A DNA stretch of 50,059 nucleotides from Herbidospora galbida (GCF_005233835.1 NZ_SZQA01000046.1:1-50059); one strand, 5' to 3'; numbered from the stretch's first letter, positions 1 to 8,344 are shown. Notes: generated by a model from the sequence alone, not told the origin. Translations and numbers: made by a program.

Positions 1-1
1 C

Positions 2-622
2 GGCGGGCCGCTCGGGTCGGCGCTCCGGCACGCCCGCACCGCGCGGGAGGCCGGGGCCGACGGGGTGCTGCTGCTGCCGCCCGCCGCCCGCGGCCCGCGA
101 TACGCCGACTACGTGCGGGCGGTCGCGGCCGAAGGGGTGCCGGTCGTCCTCTACGCGCGCGACCACCTGGTGCTCTCGCCCCGCGAGGTGCTCGAACTCG
201 CCGACATCCCCGGCGTGGTCGGGCTGAAGGACGGGGTCGGCGACATCGACCGGATGCAGCGGATCGTCCGGGCCATGGACGGGCGCGACTTCACCTTCTT
301 CAACGGGCTGCCGACGGCCGAGCTGACCATGCCGGCCTACCGGGCGATCGGGGTCGACCTGTACTCCTCCGCCGTGTTCGCGTTCGCGCCGGAGATCGCG
401 GTGGCGTACCGGCAGGGGAACGAGCGGCTGCTCGGGGAGTTCTACGCGCCGCTCGTGGAGCTCAGGTCGAAGGTCCCCGGGTACGCCGTCTCGCTGGTCA
501 AGGCCGGGGTACGGCTGCGCGGGCTGGACGCCGGGGCGGTCCGGCCGCCGCTGGCCGACCTCGCGCCGGGCGACCTGGCCGAACTCGACCGCCTCATCAA
601 GATCGGGCTTGAGCTGACATGA
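2..622 (+). CDS. 5-dehydro-4-deoxyglucarate dehydratase (5' end outside window)
   Basis: DapA/KdgD-type (beta/alpha)8 lyase that would dehydrate and decarboxylate 5-dehydro-4-deoxyglucarate to 2,5-dioxopentanoate in oxidative uronate catabolism. The reading frame is open back to the left edge, so the N-terminal part is missing; about 206 residues are present. Visible landmarks are the YARD stretch near base 153 (family form YNRD) and the Schiff-base lysine in GLKDGVGD (AAG at 227-229). The stop overlaps the next start as ATGA (619-622), indicating translational coupling with the enolase-family gene. A semialdehyde dehydrogenase for the product is encoded at 8345-9748, which supports this substrate over dihydrodipicolinate. 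Other DapA-family aldolases (KDG aldolase, N-acetylneuraminate lyase) cannot be fully excluded from the partial sequence. Confidence 0.82.
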   Translation, partial: GGPLGSALRHARTAREAGADGVLLLPPAARGPRYADYVRAVAAEGVPVVLYARDHLVLSPREVLELADIPGVVGLKDGVGDIDRMQRIVRAMDGRDFTFFNGLPTAELTMPAYRAIGVDLYSSAVFAFAPEIAVAYRQGNERLLGEFYAPLVELRSKVPGYAVSLVKAGVRLRGLDAGAVRPPLADLAPGDLAELDRLIKIGLELT

Positions 623-1734
623 CGCGGATCGCGGGCCTGCACACGCTCCCGCTGCGGGCGGACCTGCCCCGGCCGTGGGGGCCCGACGTGCCGTACCACC
701 ACGTGATCGCCTGCACGCTCGTCCTCGACGACGGGCGGACCGGCACCGGATTCTCCTGGACCCCTTCCATCGGGGCGGCCGCGGTGGCCGCCCTGCTCGA
801 CCACGACGTCGCCGCGTTCGTGAAAGGGCTGCCGCCGCACCCGGAGGTGGTCTGGGACCACCTGTGGCGGCACCTGCGCGAAGCGGGCGGCGGCGGCGTC
901 ACGACCATGGCGATGGCGGCGGTGGACATCGCGCTGTGGGACCTCAGGGCCTCCGCCGGCGGCCTCGGCCTCGCCGACGCGATCGGGCGGCGGCGCGACA
1001 CCGTGCCGGTCTACGCGAGCGGGGTGAACCGGCACTACCCGCTCCACGAGCTGGTCGAGCAGGCCCGGCGCTGGATCGGCTACCCCGCCGTGAAGATCAA
1101 GGTGGGCCGCGACGACGACGTCGAGCGGGTGGCCGCCGTCCGGGAGGTCCTCGGGCCCGGCACCCTGCTGATGGTCGACGCCAACCAGCGCTGGGACCTG
1201 TTCCGGGCCCGCGCGATGATCCGGGAGCTGGAGCCCTTCGGGCTGACCTGGGTCGAGGAGCCGCTCCCGGCCGACGACCTCGACGGGCTGCGGCGGCTGC
1301 GCGCGTCGGTGGACGTCCCGATCGCCGCCGGCGAGAGCCTGTACACGATCCACGACTTCCGCCGCCTGCTCGACGCGGTCGACGTCGTCCAGCCCAACGT
1401 CGTCAGGGTCGGCGGGATCACCCCGCTGCTGCGGATCGCCGAACTCGCCCGGATCCAGGGCGTGCCCACCTTCCCCCACCTGCTGCCGGACCTGTCCGCG
1501 CAGCTCGCGCTGGCGCTCCCGCTGCCGTGCATGGTCGAGGACGTCGAGGACGCCTCCCTGGCCGCGCTCGGTCTCCTCGACGGGCCGCCGCCGGTCGAAC
1601 TGGGCCCCGGCGGGGCCCGGGTCGGCGCCCACTTAGGTCATGGCCTGCGTTTCGCGTCTTTGAGGCAGATTCCTCGCGCGAGCCACAGCCGGCCTCCGGC
1701 CGTCCGCGTCTCGCTTCCCCTGGAGGGCCGATGA
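619..1734 (+). CDS. enolase-superfamily sugar acid dehydratase / cycloisomerase
   Basis: Mandelate racemase/muconate lactonizing family protein of 371 residues. The K-x-K catalytic motif (K159/K161 in VKIKVG), metal ligands D187 (VDAN), E213/214 (VEEP) and E239 (AAGES), and H287 (FPHLLP) are all present, so the barrel is intact. In this context the likely reaction is aldarate dehydration (galactarate or glucarate) or galactarolactone ring opening, feeding the upstream dehydratase; the exact substrate is inference. It overlaps the preceding gene by ATGA and the following one by ATGA at 1731. The C-terminus is odd: after GHGLRFA the last 25 or so residues are encoded by a dispersed palindromic repeat (1662-1716), so the native C-terminus may have been replaced when the repeat arrived. 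Confidence 0.83.
   Translation: MTRIAGLHTLPLRADLPRPWGPDVPYHHVIACTLVLDDGRTGTGFSWTPSIGAAAVAALLDHDVAAFVKGLPPHPEVVWDHLWRHLREAGGGGVTTMAMAAVDIALWDLRASAGGLGLADAIGRRRDTVPVYASGVNRHYPLHELVEQARRWIGYPAVKIKVGRDDDVERVAAVREVLGPGTLLMVDANQRWDLFRARAMIRELEPFGLTWVEEPLPADDLDGLRRLRASVDVPIAAGESLYTIHDFRRLLDAVDVVQPNVVRVGGITPLLRIAELARIQGVPTFPHLLPDLSAQLALALPLPCMVEDVEDASLAALGLLDGPPPVELGPGGARVGAHLGHGLRFASLRQIPRASHSRPPAVRVSLPLEGR
1662..1716 (+). repeat. dispersed palindromic leader element, copy 1
   Basis: Copy 1 of a roughly 50-bp element found four times in the window. It reads GAGGCAGATTC, a short spacer, then GCGAGCCACAGCCGGCC-TCC-GGCCG and ends CCGCGTCTCGCTT. CGGCC/GGCCG forms the inner stem and GCGAG/CTCGC the outer one. 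It lies inside the end of the enolase-family gene. A GGAGGG ribosome binding site (1722-1727) and the ATG of the oxidoreductase (1731) follow directly. Confidence 0.72.
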
Positions 1735-3695
1735 TGAACGGCACCACCACGCGCACCGTCCCGGTGGTCCTGGCCGGGGCCTACGGCCACGGCTGGTGGC
1801 ACCTGGAGAACCTGCGGCGCCTCACCGACGGCGGGCTGGTCCGGCTGGCGGGCGTCTGCGACGTACGGGAGATCGAGCCCGGCCTGCTGCGCGGGCTCGG
1901 CAGCCCCGAGCAGTCGACCGACCTGGGGCGGCTGATCGAGCGGACCGGCGCCGAGGTGACCATCCTGGTCACGCCCATCCAGACCCACCGTGACCTGGCG
2001 ATCCGCGCGCTGGAGGCGGGGTCGCACCTGCTGCTGGAGAAGCCGCCCGCCTCGACCCTGGCCGGGTTCCACGAGATCGAGGCGGCCGTACAGAGAACCG
2101 GCCTGGCCTGTCAGGTGGGGTTCCAGAGCCTCGGCTCGGCGGCGATACCCGCGATCCGCCGCCTGGTCGCCGAGGGCGTCATCGGCCGGGTGCGTGGCAT
2201 CGGCGTCGCCGGCGCCTGGGAGCGCCCCTCGGCCTACTTCACCCGCTCGGCGTGGGCGGGCAGACGCCGCGCCGGGCGGGTCGACGTCATGGACGGCGCC
2301 CTCACCAACCCGTTCGCGCACGCCGTCGCGACCGCCCTGGCGGTGGCCGGGAAGGGCGCGGCCGACGACGTCGCCGACATCGACGCGGAGCTCTTCCACG
2401 CCAACCCGATCGAGGCCGACGACACCTCCTGCCTGCGCATCCGCCTGTCGGACGGGCCGCCGATCACGATCGCGGTGACCCTCACGGCCGACCGCAGGCA
2501 CGAGCCCTACGTGACCGTGCACGGCACCGAGGGGCGGATCACGCTGACGTACACCCTCGACCGGGTGCGGGTGGAGAGCCGGGCGCGCGGCGTGTCCACC
2601 ACCACCTACGCCCGCGCCGACCTGCTGGAGAACCTGGTCTCCCACGTCCGCGACGGCGGGCCGCTGCTGGTGCCGCTGCACCGGACGGGCGCGTTCATGC
2701 GGGTGCTGGAGGAGATCCGGCTCGCGCCCGACCCGCTGCCGATCCCCGACGCCCACCAGGAGATCGAGCACGAGAACGGCGTCGTGGTCCGCCGCACCAT
2801 CCCCGGCGTCGCCAACCTGACCGCGCGCAGCGCCGAGCACCTGGCGCTGTTCTCCGAGCTCGACGTGCCCTGGGCGGCCCCGCGCGCGGTGCTGAAGGTG
2901 GCCGGGCAGGCGGTCGCCGAGTACAACTGGCGGCCCGAACTGGCCACCACGCTCTCGCCCCGCCCCTACCTGCATCCGGTGCGGACGCTGCGGGGTGTCC
3001 CGGTGACCGAGGTCAACCCGGCCGACCACGTCCACCACCTGGGGGCCTCGATCGCGGTCGCCGACGTCTCCGGCCGCAACTTCTGGGGCGGCCGGACCTA
3101 CGTCCGGGGCCGCGGCCCGACCTGGCTGAACAACCACGGCGTGCAGAACCACGTCGCCTTCACCCGCCGCGACGAGCACGCCTTCACCGAGACCCTGCGC
3201 TGGACGGGCGTCGACGGCCTCGACCTCATCGAGGAGAACCGCCGGGTCACCGCCCGCCCGCTGAGCCGGGGCTGGGCCCTCGACGTGGAGTTCACGCTCA
3301 CCAACCTCACCCGCGAGCCGCTCACGATCGAGAGTTCGGCCACCAAGGGCCGCGCCGGCGCCGGTTACGGCGGCTTCTTCTGGCGGGCCCCCGGCGCGTC
3401 GGCCGACCGGGCGGCGTTCACCGCGTGGGGCGACGAGCCGCACGGCAGCCGCGCGCCCTGGCTGGCGATGTCGGCCGACGACTGGACGCTGGTCTTCGTC
3501 CAGGACGCCGACCCGTGGTTCGTGCGCATCGACGAGTATCCGGGCGCCGGACCGGCGCTGGCCTGGGAGACCCCGCTCGTCGTCGAGCGCGGGCTGACCC
3601 GCCGGATCGTCACCATCATCGCCGACGGCCGCCTCACCCCAGCCGAGGCCGCCGCTCTGGTCACAGACATCGGGGACATCCAACGAGAAAGGTAG
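1731..3695 (+). CDS. Gfo/Idh/MocA oxidoreductase fused to a PmoA-like (DUF6807) domain
   Basis: 654-residue two-domain protein. Residues 1 to about 330 form a Gfo/Idh/MocA NAD(P)-dependent oxidoreductase: a Rossmann start (VVLAGAYGHGWWHLENL, lacking a canonical GxGxxG), a CDVRE segment after the second strand and the EKPP motif near residue 105. Residues from about 385 form a DUF6807/PmoA-like beta domain with conserved HVHHLG, GRTYVRGRG and NHGVQNH segments; such domains usually occur as separate proteins beside sugar oxidoreductases. A carbohydrate or uronate redox role is inferred from the locus; the substrate is unknown. Two adjacent ATGs (1731, 1734) follow a GGAGGG site, and the first overlaps the previous stop. 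The solute-binding protein starts 5 bp downstream, so both are co-transcribed. Confidence 0.8.
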   Translation: MMNGTTTRTVPVVLAGAYGHGWWHLENLRRLTDGGLVRLAGVCDVREIEPGLLRGLGSPEQSTDLGRLIERTGAEVTILVTPIQTHRDLAIRALEAGSHLLLEKPPASTLAGFHEIEAAVQRTGLACQVGFQSLGSAAIPAIRRLVAEGVIGRVRGIGVAGAWERPSAYFTRSAWAGRRRAGRVDVMDGALTNPFAHAVATALAVAGKGAADDVADIDAELFHANPIEADDTSCLRIRLSDGPPITIAVTLTADRRHEPYVTVHGTEGRITLTYTLDRVRVESRARGVSTTTYARADLLENLVSHVRDGGPLLVPLHRTGAFMRVLEEIRLAPDPLPIPDAHQEIEHENGVVVRRTIPGVANLTARSAEHLALFSELDVPWAAPRAVLKVAGQAVAEYNWRPELATTLSPRPYLHPVRTLRGVPVTEVNPADHVHHLGASIAVADVSGRNFWGGRTYVRGRGPTWLNNHGVQNHVAFTRRDEHAFTETLRWTGVDGLDLIEENRRVTARPLSRGWALDVEFTLTNLTREPLTIESSATKGRAGAGYGGFFWRAPGASADRAAFTAWGDEPHGSRAPWLAMSADDWTLVFVQDADPWFVRIDEYPGAGPALAWETPLVVERGLTRRIVTIIADGRLTPAEAAALVTDIGDIQRER

Positions 3696-3700
3696 ACACG

Positions 3701-4990
3701 ATGGCCAGACGCCTGCTGTGTGCCCTGTTGATAGGCGCCGGTCTGACCATGACCGGATGCGGCGGCGACCCCGCCCCGTCCGGCGACGGCACGACCACCA
3801 TCACCTTCTGGGACGACAACGGCGGCCCCGCCCGCACGCCGGTGTGGCAGCACATCATCGCCGAGTTCCAGAAGGCCAACCCGAAGATCAAGGTCGAGTA
3901 CGTGGGCATCCCCATCGCCCAGGTCCAGCAGAAGTACGACACCGCCATCGCCGGCGGCGGCCTGCCCGACGTGGGCGGCGTCTCGACGGCGATGCTGGCC
4001 AACCTGGTGGCGCAGAAGGCGCTCGACCCGGTCGACCTGACCGGCCTGCCCCTGAACGAGCAGGTGGTGAACTCGGTCAAGTCGACGGTGCCCGACGGGA
4101 AGACGTACATGGTGCCGATGTCCACCAACATGGGCGTCTTCTGGTACCGCACCGACTGGTTCAAGGAGAAGGGCGTCACCCCGCCCGAGACGTGGGCCCA
4201 GTTCTTCGACGCGGTCGGCGCGCTCACCGACAAGGGCCAGAACCGCTACGGCTTCACCATCCGCGGCGGCGCGGGCTCGATCGCCCAGGCCTTGGAGGTC
4301 ATGTACGGCCAGTCGGGCATCCCCCAGATGTTCGACGCGAGCGGCGTCTCGACCGTGAACGACCCCCGCAACGTCGAGGCCCTGGAGAAGCTCGCGGGGC
4401 TCTTCAAGACCAACACGCCCGAGGCCGACGCGACCAACGACTACGCCAAGATGGTCGCCCAGTTCGACGGCGGCTCCATCGCGGTCATGCAGCACAACCT
4501 GGGGTCCTACAACGACCACGTGAAGACGCTCGGCGCCGACAAGGTCGCCGCGCTGCCCGTCTTCCGCCCGGCCGACGGCGCCCCCCGTGCGGTGCTGTCG
4601 AACCCGATCGCCGGGATCGGGCTGTTCGCGAGCGGCGAGAAGAAGGACGCCGCGCTGGCGTTCGCCACCTTCGCGGCCGGCAAGGCGATGAACAGCTACT
4701 GGGCCGACAAAACGGGCGTGCTGCCCGCCAACACCGAGGTGAACTCCGAACCGTGGATCAAGGAACGCCAGCACGTCTCGGCGGCTCTGGACGTGCTGAA
4801 CGACCCGGCCACGGCGGTCGTGCAGATGCCCTACCACCTGCCGGAGTTCAACGCGATCACCAAGACCGACGCCGAGCCGAACTTCCAGAAGGTCCTCCTC
4901 GGGGAGCTCTCGGCCAAGGAGTTCCTCAACGGCATGGCGACCGCGCTGACCGAGGCCCAGGCCAAGTGGAAGCAGCGCAACGGCGGCTGA
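3701..4990 (+). CDS. sugar ABC transporter substrate-binding lipoprotein
   Basis: Family 1 extracellular solute-binding protein of 429 residues. The N-terminus is a lipoprotein signal with basic MARR, a hydrophobic segment and a lipobox-like MTGC with the acylated cysteine near residue 20. Mature features include TITFWDDNGG, the SBP_bac_1 core and repeated aromatic residues. It would bind extracellular oligosaccharides, probably oligogalacturonides or another pectin fragment given the pectate lyase next door; the ligand is inference. No permease or ATPase gene is present in the window, so partners must lie upstream of the left edge or elsewhere. AAAGG precedes the ATG at suitable spacing. A strong hairpin (5000-5042) ends the transcript. 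Confidence 0.9.
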   Translation: MARRLLCALLIGAGLTMTGCGGDPAPSGDGTTTITFWDDNGGPARTPVWQHIIAEFQKANPKIKVEYVGIPIAQVQQKYDTAIAGGGLPDVGGVSTAMLANLVAQKALDPVDLTGLPLNEQVVNSVKSTVPDGKTYMVPMSTNMGVFWYRTDWFKEKGVTPPETWAQFFDAVGALTDKGQNRYGFTIRGGAGSIAQALEVMYGQSGIPQMFDASGVSTVNDPRNVEALEKLAGLFKTNTPEADATNDYAKMVAQFDGGSIAVMQHNLGSYNDHVKTLGADKVAALPVFRPADGAPRAVLSNPIAGIGLFASGEKKDAALAFATFAAGKAMNSYWADKTGVLPANTEVNSEPWIKERQHVSAALDVLNDPATAVVQMPYHLPEFNAITKTDAEPNFQKVLLGELSAKEFLNGMATALTEAQAKWKQRNGG

Positions 4991-4999
4991 CCCCGTTCT

Positions 5000-5042
5000 C
5001 CCGTACGTCTCCCGCCTCCTGACCTGGCGGGAGCCGTACGGG
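5000..5042 (+). terminator. hairpin terminator after the solute-binding protein gene
   Basis: CCCGTACG-t-CTCCCGCC pairs with GGCGGGAG-c-CGTACGGG around a 9-nt loop. The stem is 16 bp with one mismatch and no T-tract, as is common in actinobacteria. Confidence 0.78.
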
Positions 5043-5055
5043 CCCCTGTCTTCAC

Positions 5056-5106
5056 GGCAGCTTCCCCCACGCGGGCCACAGCCGGCCTTCGGCCGTCCGC
5101 TTTCTC
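5056..5106 (+). repeat. dispersed palindromic leader element, copy 2
   Basis: Second copy: GGCAGCTTC, then GCGGGCCACAGCCGGCC-TTC-GGCCGTCCGC, ending TTTCTC. Like copy 1 it is followed within a few bases by a ribosome binding site (AGGAG, 5107-5111) and the pectate lyase ATG at 5120. It lies downstream of the 5000-5042 terminator, so it belongs to the lyase leader. The outer stem is weaker than in copies 1 and 3. Confidence 0.7.
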
Positions 5107-5119
5107 AGGAGACCTCTCT

Positions 5120-6367
5120 ATGCGCAGCATGCTCGTTTTCGCCCTGACGGTCGGCGCGCTGGCCGGCCCCGGCACCGATCCGGGCCGGCAGACGCTGGGA
5201 CCCGGGGACGGCTGGGGCTCCCACAGCTCCGGCACCACCGGCGGTTCGGCGGCGCCCGCCGCGAACGTCCACACCGTCTCGACCCGCGACCAGCTCGTGA
5301 ACGCCCTCGCGGCGCCCGGCCCGAAGATCATCAAGGTCAGGGGCGTCATCGACGGCAACCTGCCCTGTTCCTCCTACGCGACCGGCGGCTACTCGCTGGC
5401 CGCCTACCTCCAGGCCTACGACCCCGCGACGTGGGGCCGCGTCGACCCGTCCGGGCCGTTGGAGGACGCCCGCGCGGCCTCGGCCGCCCGGCAGACCGCC
5501 CACATCAAGCTCAAGGTCGGCTCGAACACCACGATCGTCGGCGAGGGGAAGCACGCCCGCATCAAGGGAGTCAACCTGCACGTCGACAAGGCCGACAACG
5601 TGATCATCCGCAACCTCACGTTCGAGGACGCCCACGACTGCTTCCCCCAGTGGGACCCGCTCGACGGCGCCGAGGGCAACTGGAACTCCCTCTACGACAA
5701 CATCTCGCTGACCGGCTCGACCCACGTGTGGGTCGACCACAACACCTTCACCGACGGCGCCAACCCCGACAGCGCGCAGCCGGTCTACTTCGGCCGCCCC
5801 TGGCAGGTGCACGACGGCCAGCTCGACATCACCAACGGCAGCGACCTCGTGACCGCGTCGTGGAACCGCTTCACCGGCCACGACAAGACGATGCTGATCG
5901 GCTCGACCAACAACCCGTCACAGGACCTCGGGAAACTCCGGGTCACCGTCCACCACAACCACTTCGAGAACACCCTGCAGCGGCTGCCCCGGGTCAGGTT
6001 CGGCCAGGTGCACGTCTACAACAACTACTACGAGGTGTACGACCCGGCGTCCTTCGTCTACGCCCTCGGCGTCGGCGTGCAGTCGCAGATCTACAGCGAG
6101 AACAACTTCTACCGCCTGGGCCGCGGCGTCGACCCGGCGAAGATCCTCTACAACTGGGGCGGCACCGCGCTGACGGCCAGGGGCGACCTGCTGCGGGTCG
6201 GCGGCACGGTCACCCCGTTCGACCCGATCACCGCGTACAACGCGGCCAACGACCCGGACCTGGGCGCCGACGCGGGCTGGACCCCCACCCTGCACACGGG
6301 CGTCGACCCGGCGGCGGAGGTGCACAAGGACGTGTCGAGACACGCGGGCGCCGGCGAGATCACCTGA
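5120..6367 (+). CDS. secreted pectate lyase, polysaccharide lyase family 1
   Basis: 415-residue PL1 parallel beta-helix enzyme that cleaves polygalacturonate by beta-elimination. Recognisable signatures are VWVDHNTF near residue 200 and LQRLPRVRFGQVHVYNNYYEV near residue 290, which carries the R-x-P-x-x-R catalytic region, plus several NN/DN beta-helix turns. The N-terminus (MRSMLVFALTVGALAG) is a short hydrophobic signal peptide, so export is expected. AGGAG lies 8 nt before the ATG. The gene is the entry enzyme for the catabolic genes around it. Its leader holds a copy of the palindromic repeat also found before the oxidoreductase gene, hinting at shared post-transcriptional control or shared repeat insertion. 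A bidirectional terminator follows at 6434-6474. Confidence 0.92.
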   Translation: MRSMLVFALTVGALAGPGTDPGRQTLGPGDGWGSHSSGTTGGSAAPAANVHTVSTRDQLVNALAAPGPKIIKVRGVIDGNLPCSSYATGGYSLAAYLQAYDPATWGRVDPSGPLEDARAASAARQTAHIKLKVGSNTTIVGEGKHARIKGVNLHVDKADNVIIRNLTFEDAHDCFPQWDPLDGAEGNWNSLYDNISLTGSTHVWVDHNTFTDGANPDSAQPVYFGRPWQVHDGQLDITNGSDLVTASWNRFTGHDKTMLIGSTNNPSQDLGKLRVTVHHNHFENTLQRLPRVRFGQVHVYNNYYEVYDPASFVYALGVGVQSQIYSENNFYRLGRGVDPAKILYNWGGTALTARGDLLRVGGTVTPFDPITAYNAANDPDLGADAGWTPTLHTGVDPAAEVHKDVSRHAGAGEIT

Positions 6368-6433
6368 CGCACCGGGCCACCGGGACGCCAGGCCGCGGTT
6401 CTGCAAGGTCCAACCCGGCCGGGAGCTCTGACC

Positions 6434-6474
6434 GGCGGTTCCACGCCTCGACTTGCGGGAGGCGTGGAACCGCC
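6434..6474. terminator. bidirectional hairpin terminator
   Basis: A perfect 15-bp stem (6434-6448 with 6460-6474, core GGCGGTTCCACGCCT) around an 11-nt loop. It lies between the convergent pectate lyase gene and the minus-strand gene ending at 6484. Confidence 0.85.
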
Positions 6475-6483
6475 ACCAGGACG

Positions 6484-7458
6484 TCACTGCATGCTCAGCG
6501 CGTGCGGGTGGTCGTACGACCGGGGACAGATGAAGATCCAGAGACTGTAGCCGCGCCCGATCGTGATCATCGTGGGCCTCGACGCCTTCGCGACGCCCAG
6601 CGCCGGATCGTCCTCGATCGGCCGCCAGACGTCGTCGCCGTACCATTCGGAGCTGGCGACGGTGAGGAGGAGCCGCATGTCCTCGCCGCATTCGCAGGTC
6701 ATGGGATAGGGGTCGGTGATGGTCCACCACGGCCATCCCCCGGCCTTCCACCCGGCGGCGATCGACAGGTGATCGTAGCTGTGCCCGGCCGACTCCTCCC
6801 ACTCCCGGATGCGTCGCTCCAGCTTCTCGGGGAGCAGCGTCAGGTATTCGTACTCGACCACCCGCTCGGGGTGCAGCACACACGGCTCGGGCAGGTAGTA
6901 GTCGGACTCCATCACCGGCGGCTCGGGCTGGTCGGCCAGGACGTCGACGACGTCGGCGGCCCGCCGCCACCGCAGGACGACGGCGGGAACACCTCCCAGG
7001 TGGTCGAACGGGCACCACAGCACCTGCAGCAGATCGGCGCCGTCGGGACAGGCAAGGTCGGGCACGTCGCGCGCGAACAACTGAGCGACGGCCATCATCG
7101 GAAGCGGCGGGAGCTCGACACCGAGGACGATCTCCCGGTCGGCGCGGGCCAGGTCGGCCCGTTCCCGCTCGGTGAACCGCACCCTCTCTCCGCGCGGTGT
7201 CCGGCTCGACGCCGCCGAGAGGACGCGCCGCCGCAACCGCGCGTCGTCGGGACGCCGGGCGTCGTGCACATCGTGATCCTCCCGGCAGATCGGCCATTCC
7301 TCGTCGGCCGGCCACAGGAGGGGCCCGCCCACGGAGCTGCCCGTCGGCTCCGGCGCCCCGGGACGGGGGTGCAGCCGTGTGGTCGTGCGGACGTGAGCGG
7401 CCAGTTCGGGGAAGAGCGCGAGCAGATCCACCGGACGGGGCGGTGTGGTGCGGCTCAT
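6484..7458 (-). CDS. DUF1963/YwqG-like protein of unknown function
   Basis: 324-residue cytosolic protein. The order VGGPLLWPADEEWP, then LPMMAVAQLFARDVPDL, then LLQVLWCPFDH resembles the DUF1963 (YwqG) fold family, whose members share a G-x-P-x-x-P-x-x-x-x-WP opening and an L-x-x-L-x-Q strand; this is a motif-level match only. A CECGEDMRLLLTV segment near residue 250 could bind metal. No signal peptide or membrane segment is seen. The start (7458) overlaps the stop of the upstream minus-strand gene as ATGA, so both products are probably made together. A link with pectin use is positional only. Confidence 0.6.
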   Translation of the reverse strand: MSRTTPPRPVDLLALFPELAAHVRTTTRLHPRPGAPEPTGSSVGGPLLWPADEEWPICREDHDVHDARRPDDARLRRRVLSAASSRTPRGERVRFTERERADLARADREIVLGVELPPLPMMAVAQLFARDVPDLACPDGADLLQVLWCPFDHLGGVPAVVLRWRRAADVVDVLADQPEPPVMESDYYLPEPCVLHPERVVEYEYLTLLPEKLERRIREWEESAGHSYDHLSIAAGWKAGGWPWWTITDPYPMTCECGEDMRLLLTVASSEWYGDDVWRPIEDDPALGVAKASRPTMITIGRGYSLWIFICPRSYDHPHALSMQ

Positions 7459-8330
7459 TCGCCTGTCCGTTCGCGAGGGTGCCAGACCTCCTCGGCGCAG
7501 AGGACCCGCGCCGCCTCGTGGGGTTGGGCGTCGCGGACCGTGTAGGGGCCCGTTCCGGCGAGGACCGTCACGATGCCCGAGACGAAGACGCGGCGGGCGG
7601 TGGTGTCGCGCGCGTGCACGATGCGGCCCACCCGCAGGTTCCCGTCTTCCGGGACCCCGTCGGCGGTCTCCCACTCCCAGCGCCACACCCGATGGCTGCC
7701 GCCCGGACTGCCCGAGTGCAGCGCGTCGGAGCCCAGATGGAAGGTGTTCGCGCGGTCGGGGTTCAACGTCACCGCGACCCTGTCGACGGGCACCGCCTGC
7801 AGGCGGATCATGTCGTAGACCGACGTGATCTCGGGCTGCGTGGCCGGCCAGTCGACGTGGCGGTTCGGCCGCATGGCCGCCCACTGCCCGGCCGTGGTGA
7901 CCGGGACGTTCGCCGGCCGGGGCTCAGGCGGCGGCAGCGCGTCGGTCTCGCGCGGCCGTGCGTGGACGACGGGGTCGAAGACGTCGCGCAGCGGCCAGAA
8001 GCGCAGCAGCCACTGCGTGATGTCGGGGTCGCCGAGGTGGACGGACAGGCCGTATTCGAACCAGGGCGGCCCGATCAGGAAATCGGGGCCGCTGTCCTCG
8101 AAGACGCCGACCTGGACGACCCCCGTCTCGGCCGTCAGATTCCCCTCTTCGACCAGGGTCCAGCAGCCTTCGGGAGGCGGCGGTTCGGCGTCCCACGCCT
8201 CCAGGTGGAAGGTGGCGTTCAGGTGGTAGTCGGGCTCATCGGCGCGGATCTCCAACCGGTTGGAGCCGTAGAGGCAGATGAGCCCGTACTGCACGTAGAG
8301 GTCGGTGCGCAGACGGCGTAACAGCGTCAC
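7455..8330 (-). CDS. hypothetical protein coupled to the DUF1963-like gene
   Basis: A 291-residue protein from a GTG start at 8330, 14 bp after the end of the dehydrogenase gene. I do not recognise the family. It is rich in Trp, Pro and acidic residues, has no signal peptide or transmembrane helix, and contains the blocks YGLICLYGSNRLEI, FLIGPPWFEYGLSVHLGDPD and WPLRDVFDPVVHARPR. The last four bases overlap the next gene (ATGA), which suggests a functional pair. No alternative ATG lies near the N-terminus, so the start is moderately certain. Confidence 0.55.
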   Translation of the reverse strand: MTLLRRLRTDLYVQYGLICLYGSNRLEIRADEPDYHLNATFHLEAWDAEPPPPEGCWTLVEEGNLTAETGVVQVGVFEDSGPDFLIGPPWFEYGLSVHLGDPDITQWLLRFWPLRDVFDPVVHARPRETDALPPPEPRPANVPVTTAGQWAAMRPNRHVDWPATQPEITSVYDMIRLQAVPVDRVAVTLNPDRANTFHLGSDALHSGSPGGSHRVWRWEWETADGVPEDGNLRVGRIVHARDTTARRVFVSGIVTVLAGTGPYTVRDAQPHEAARVLCAEEVWHPRERTGE

Positions 8331-8344
8331 CCGCGCAGCATGCC

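Noticed and set aside
1638-3683. 681-codon minus-strand open frame, and similar long frames opposite most genes
   Set aside because: It mirrors the high third-position GC of the plus-strand genes; translations are Arg/Gly/Ala/Pro-rich with no domain, while the opposite strand encodes clear families.
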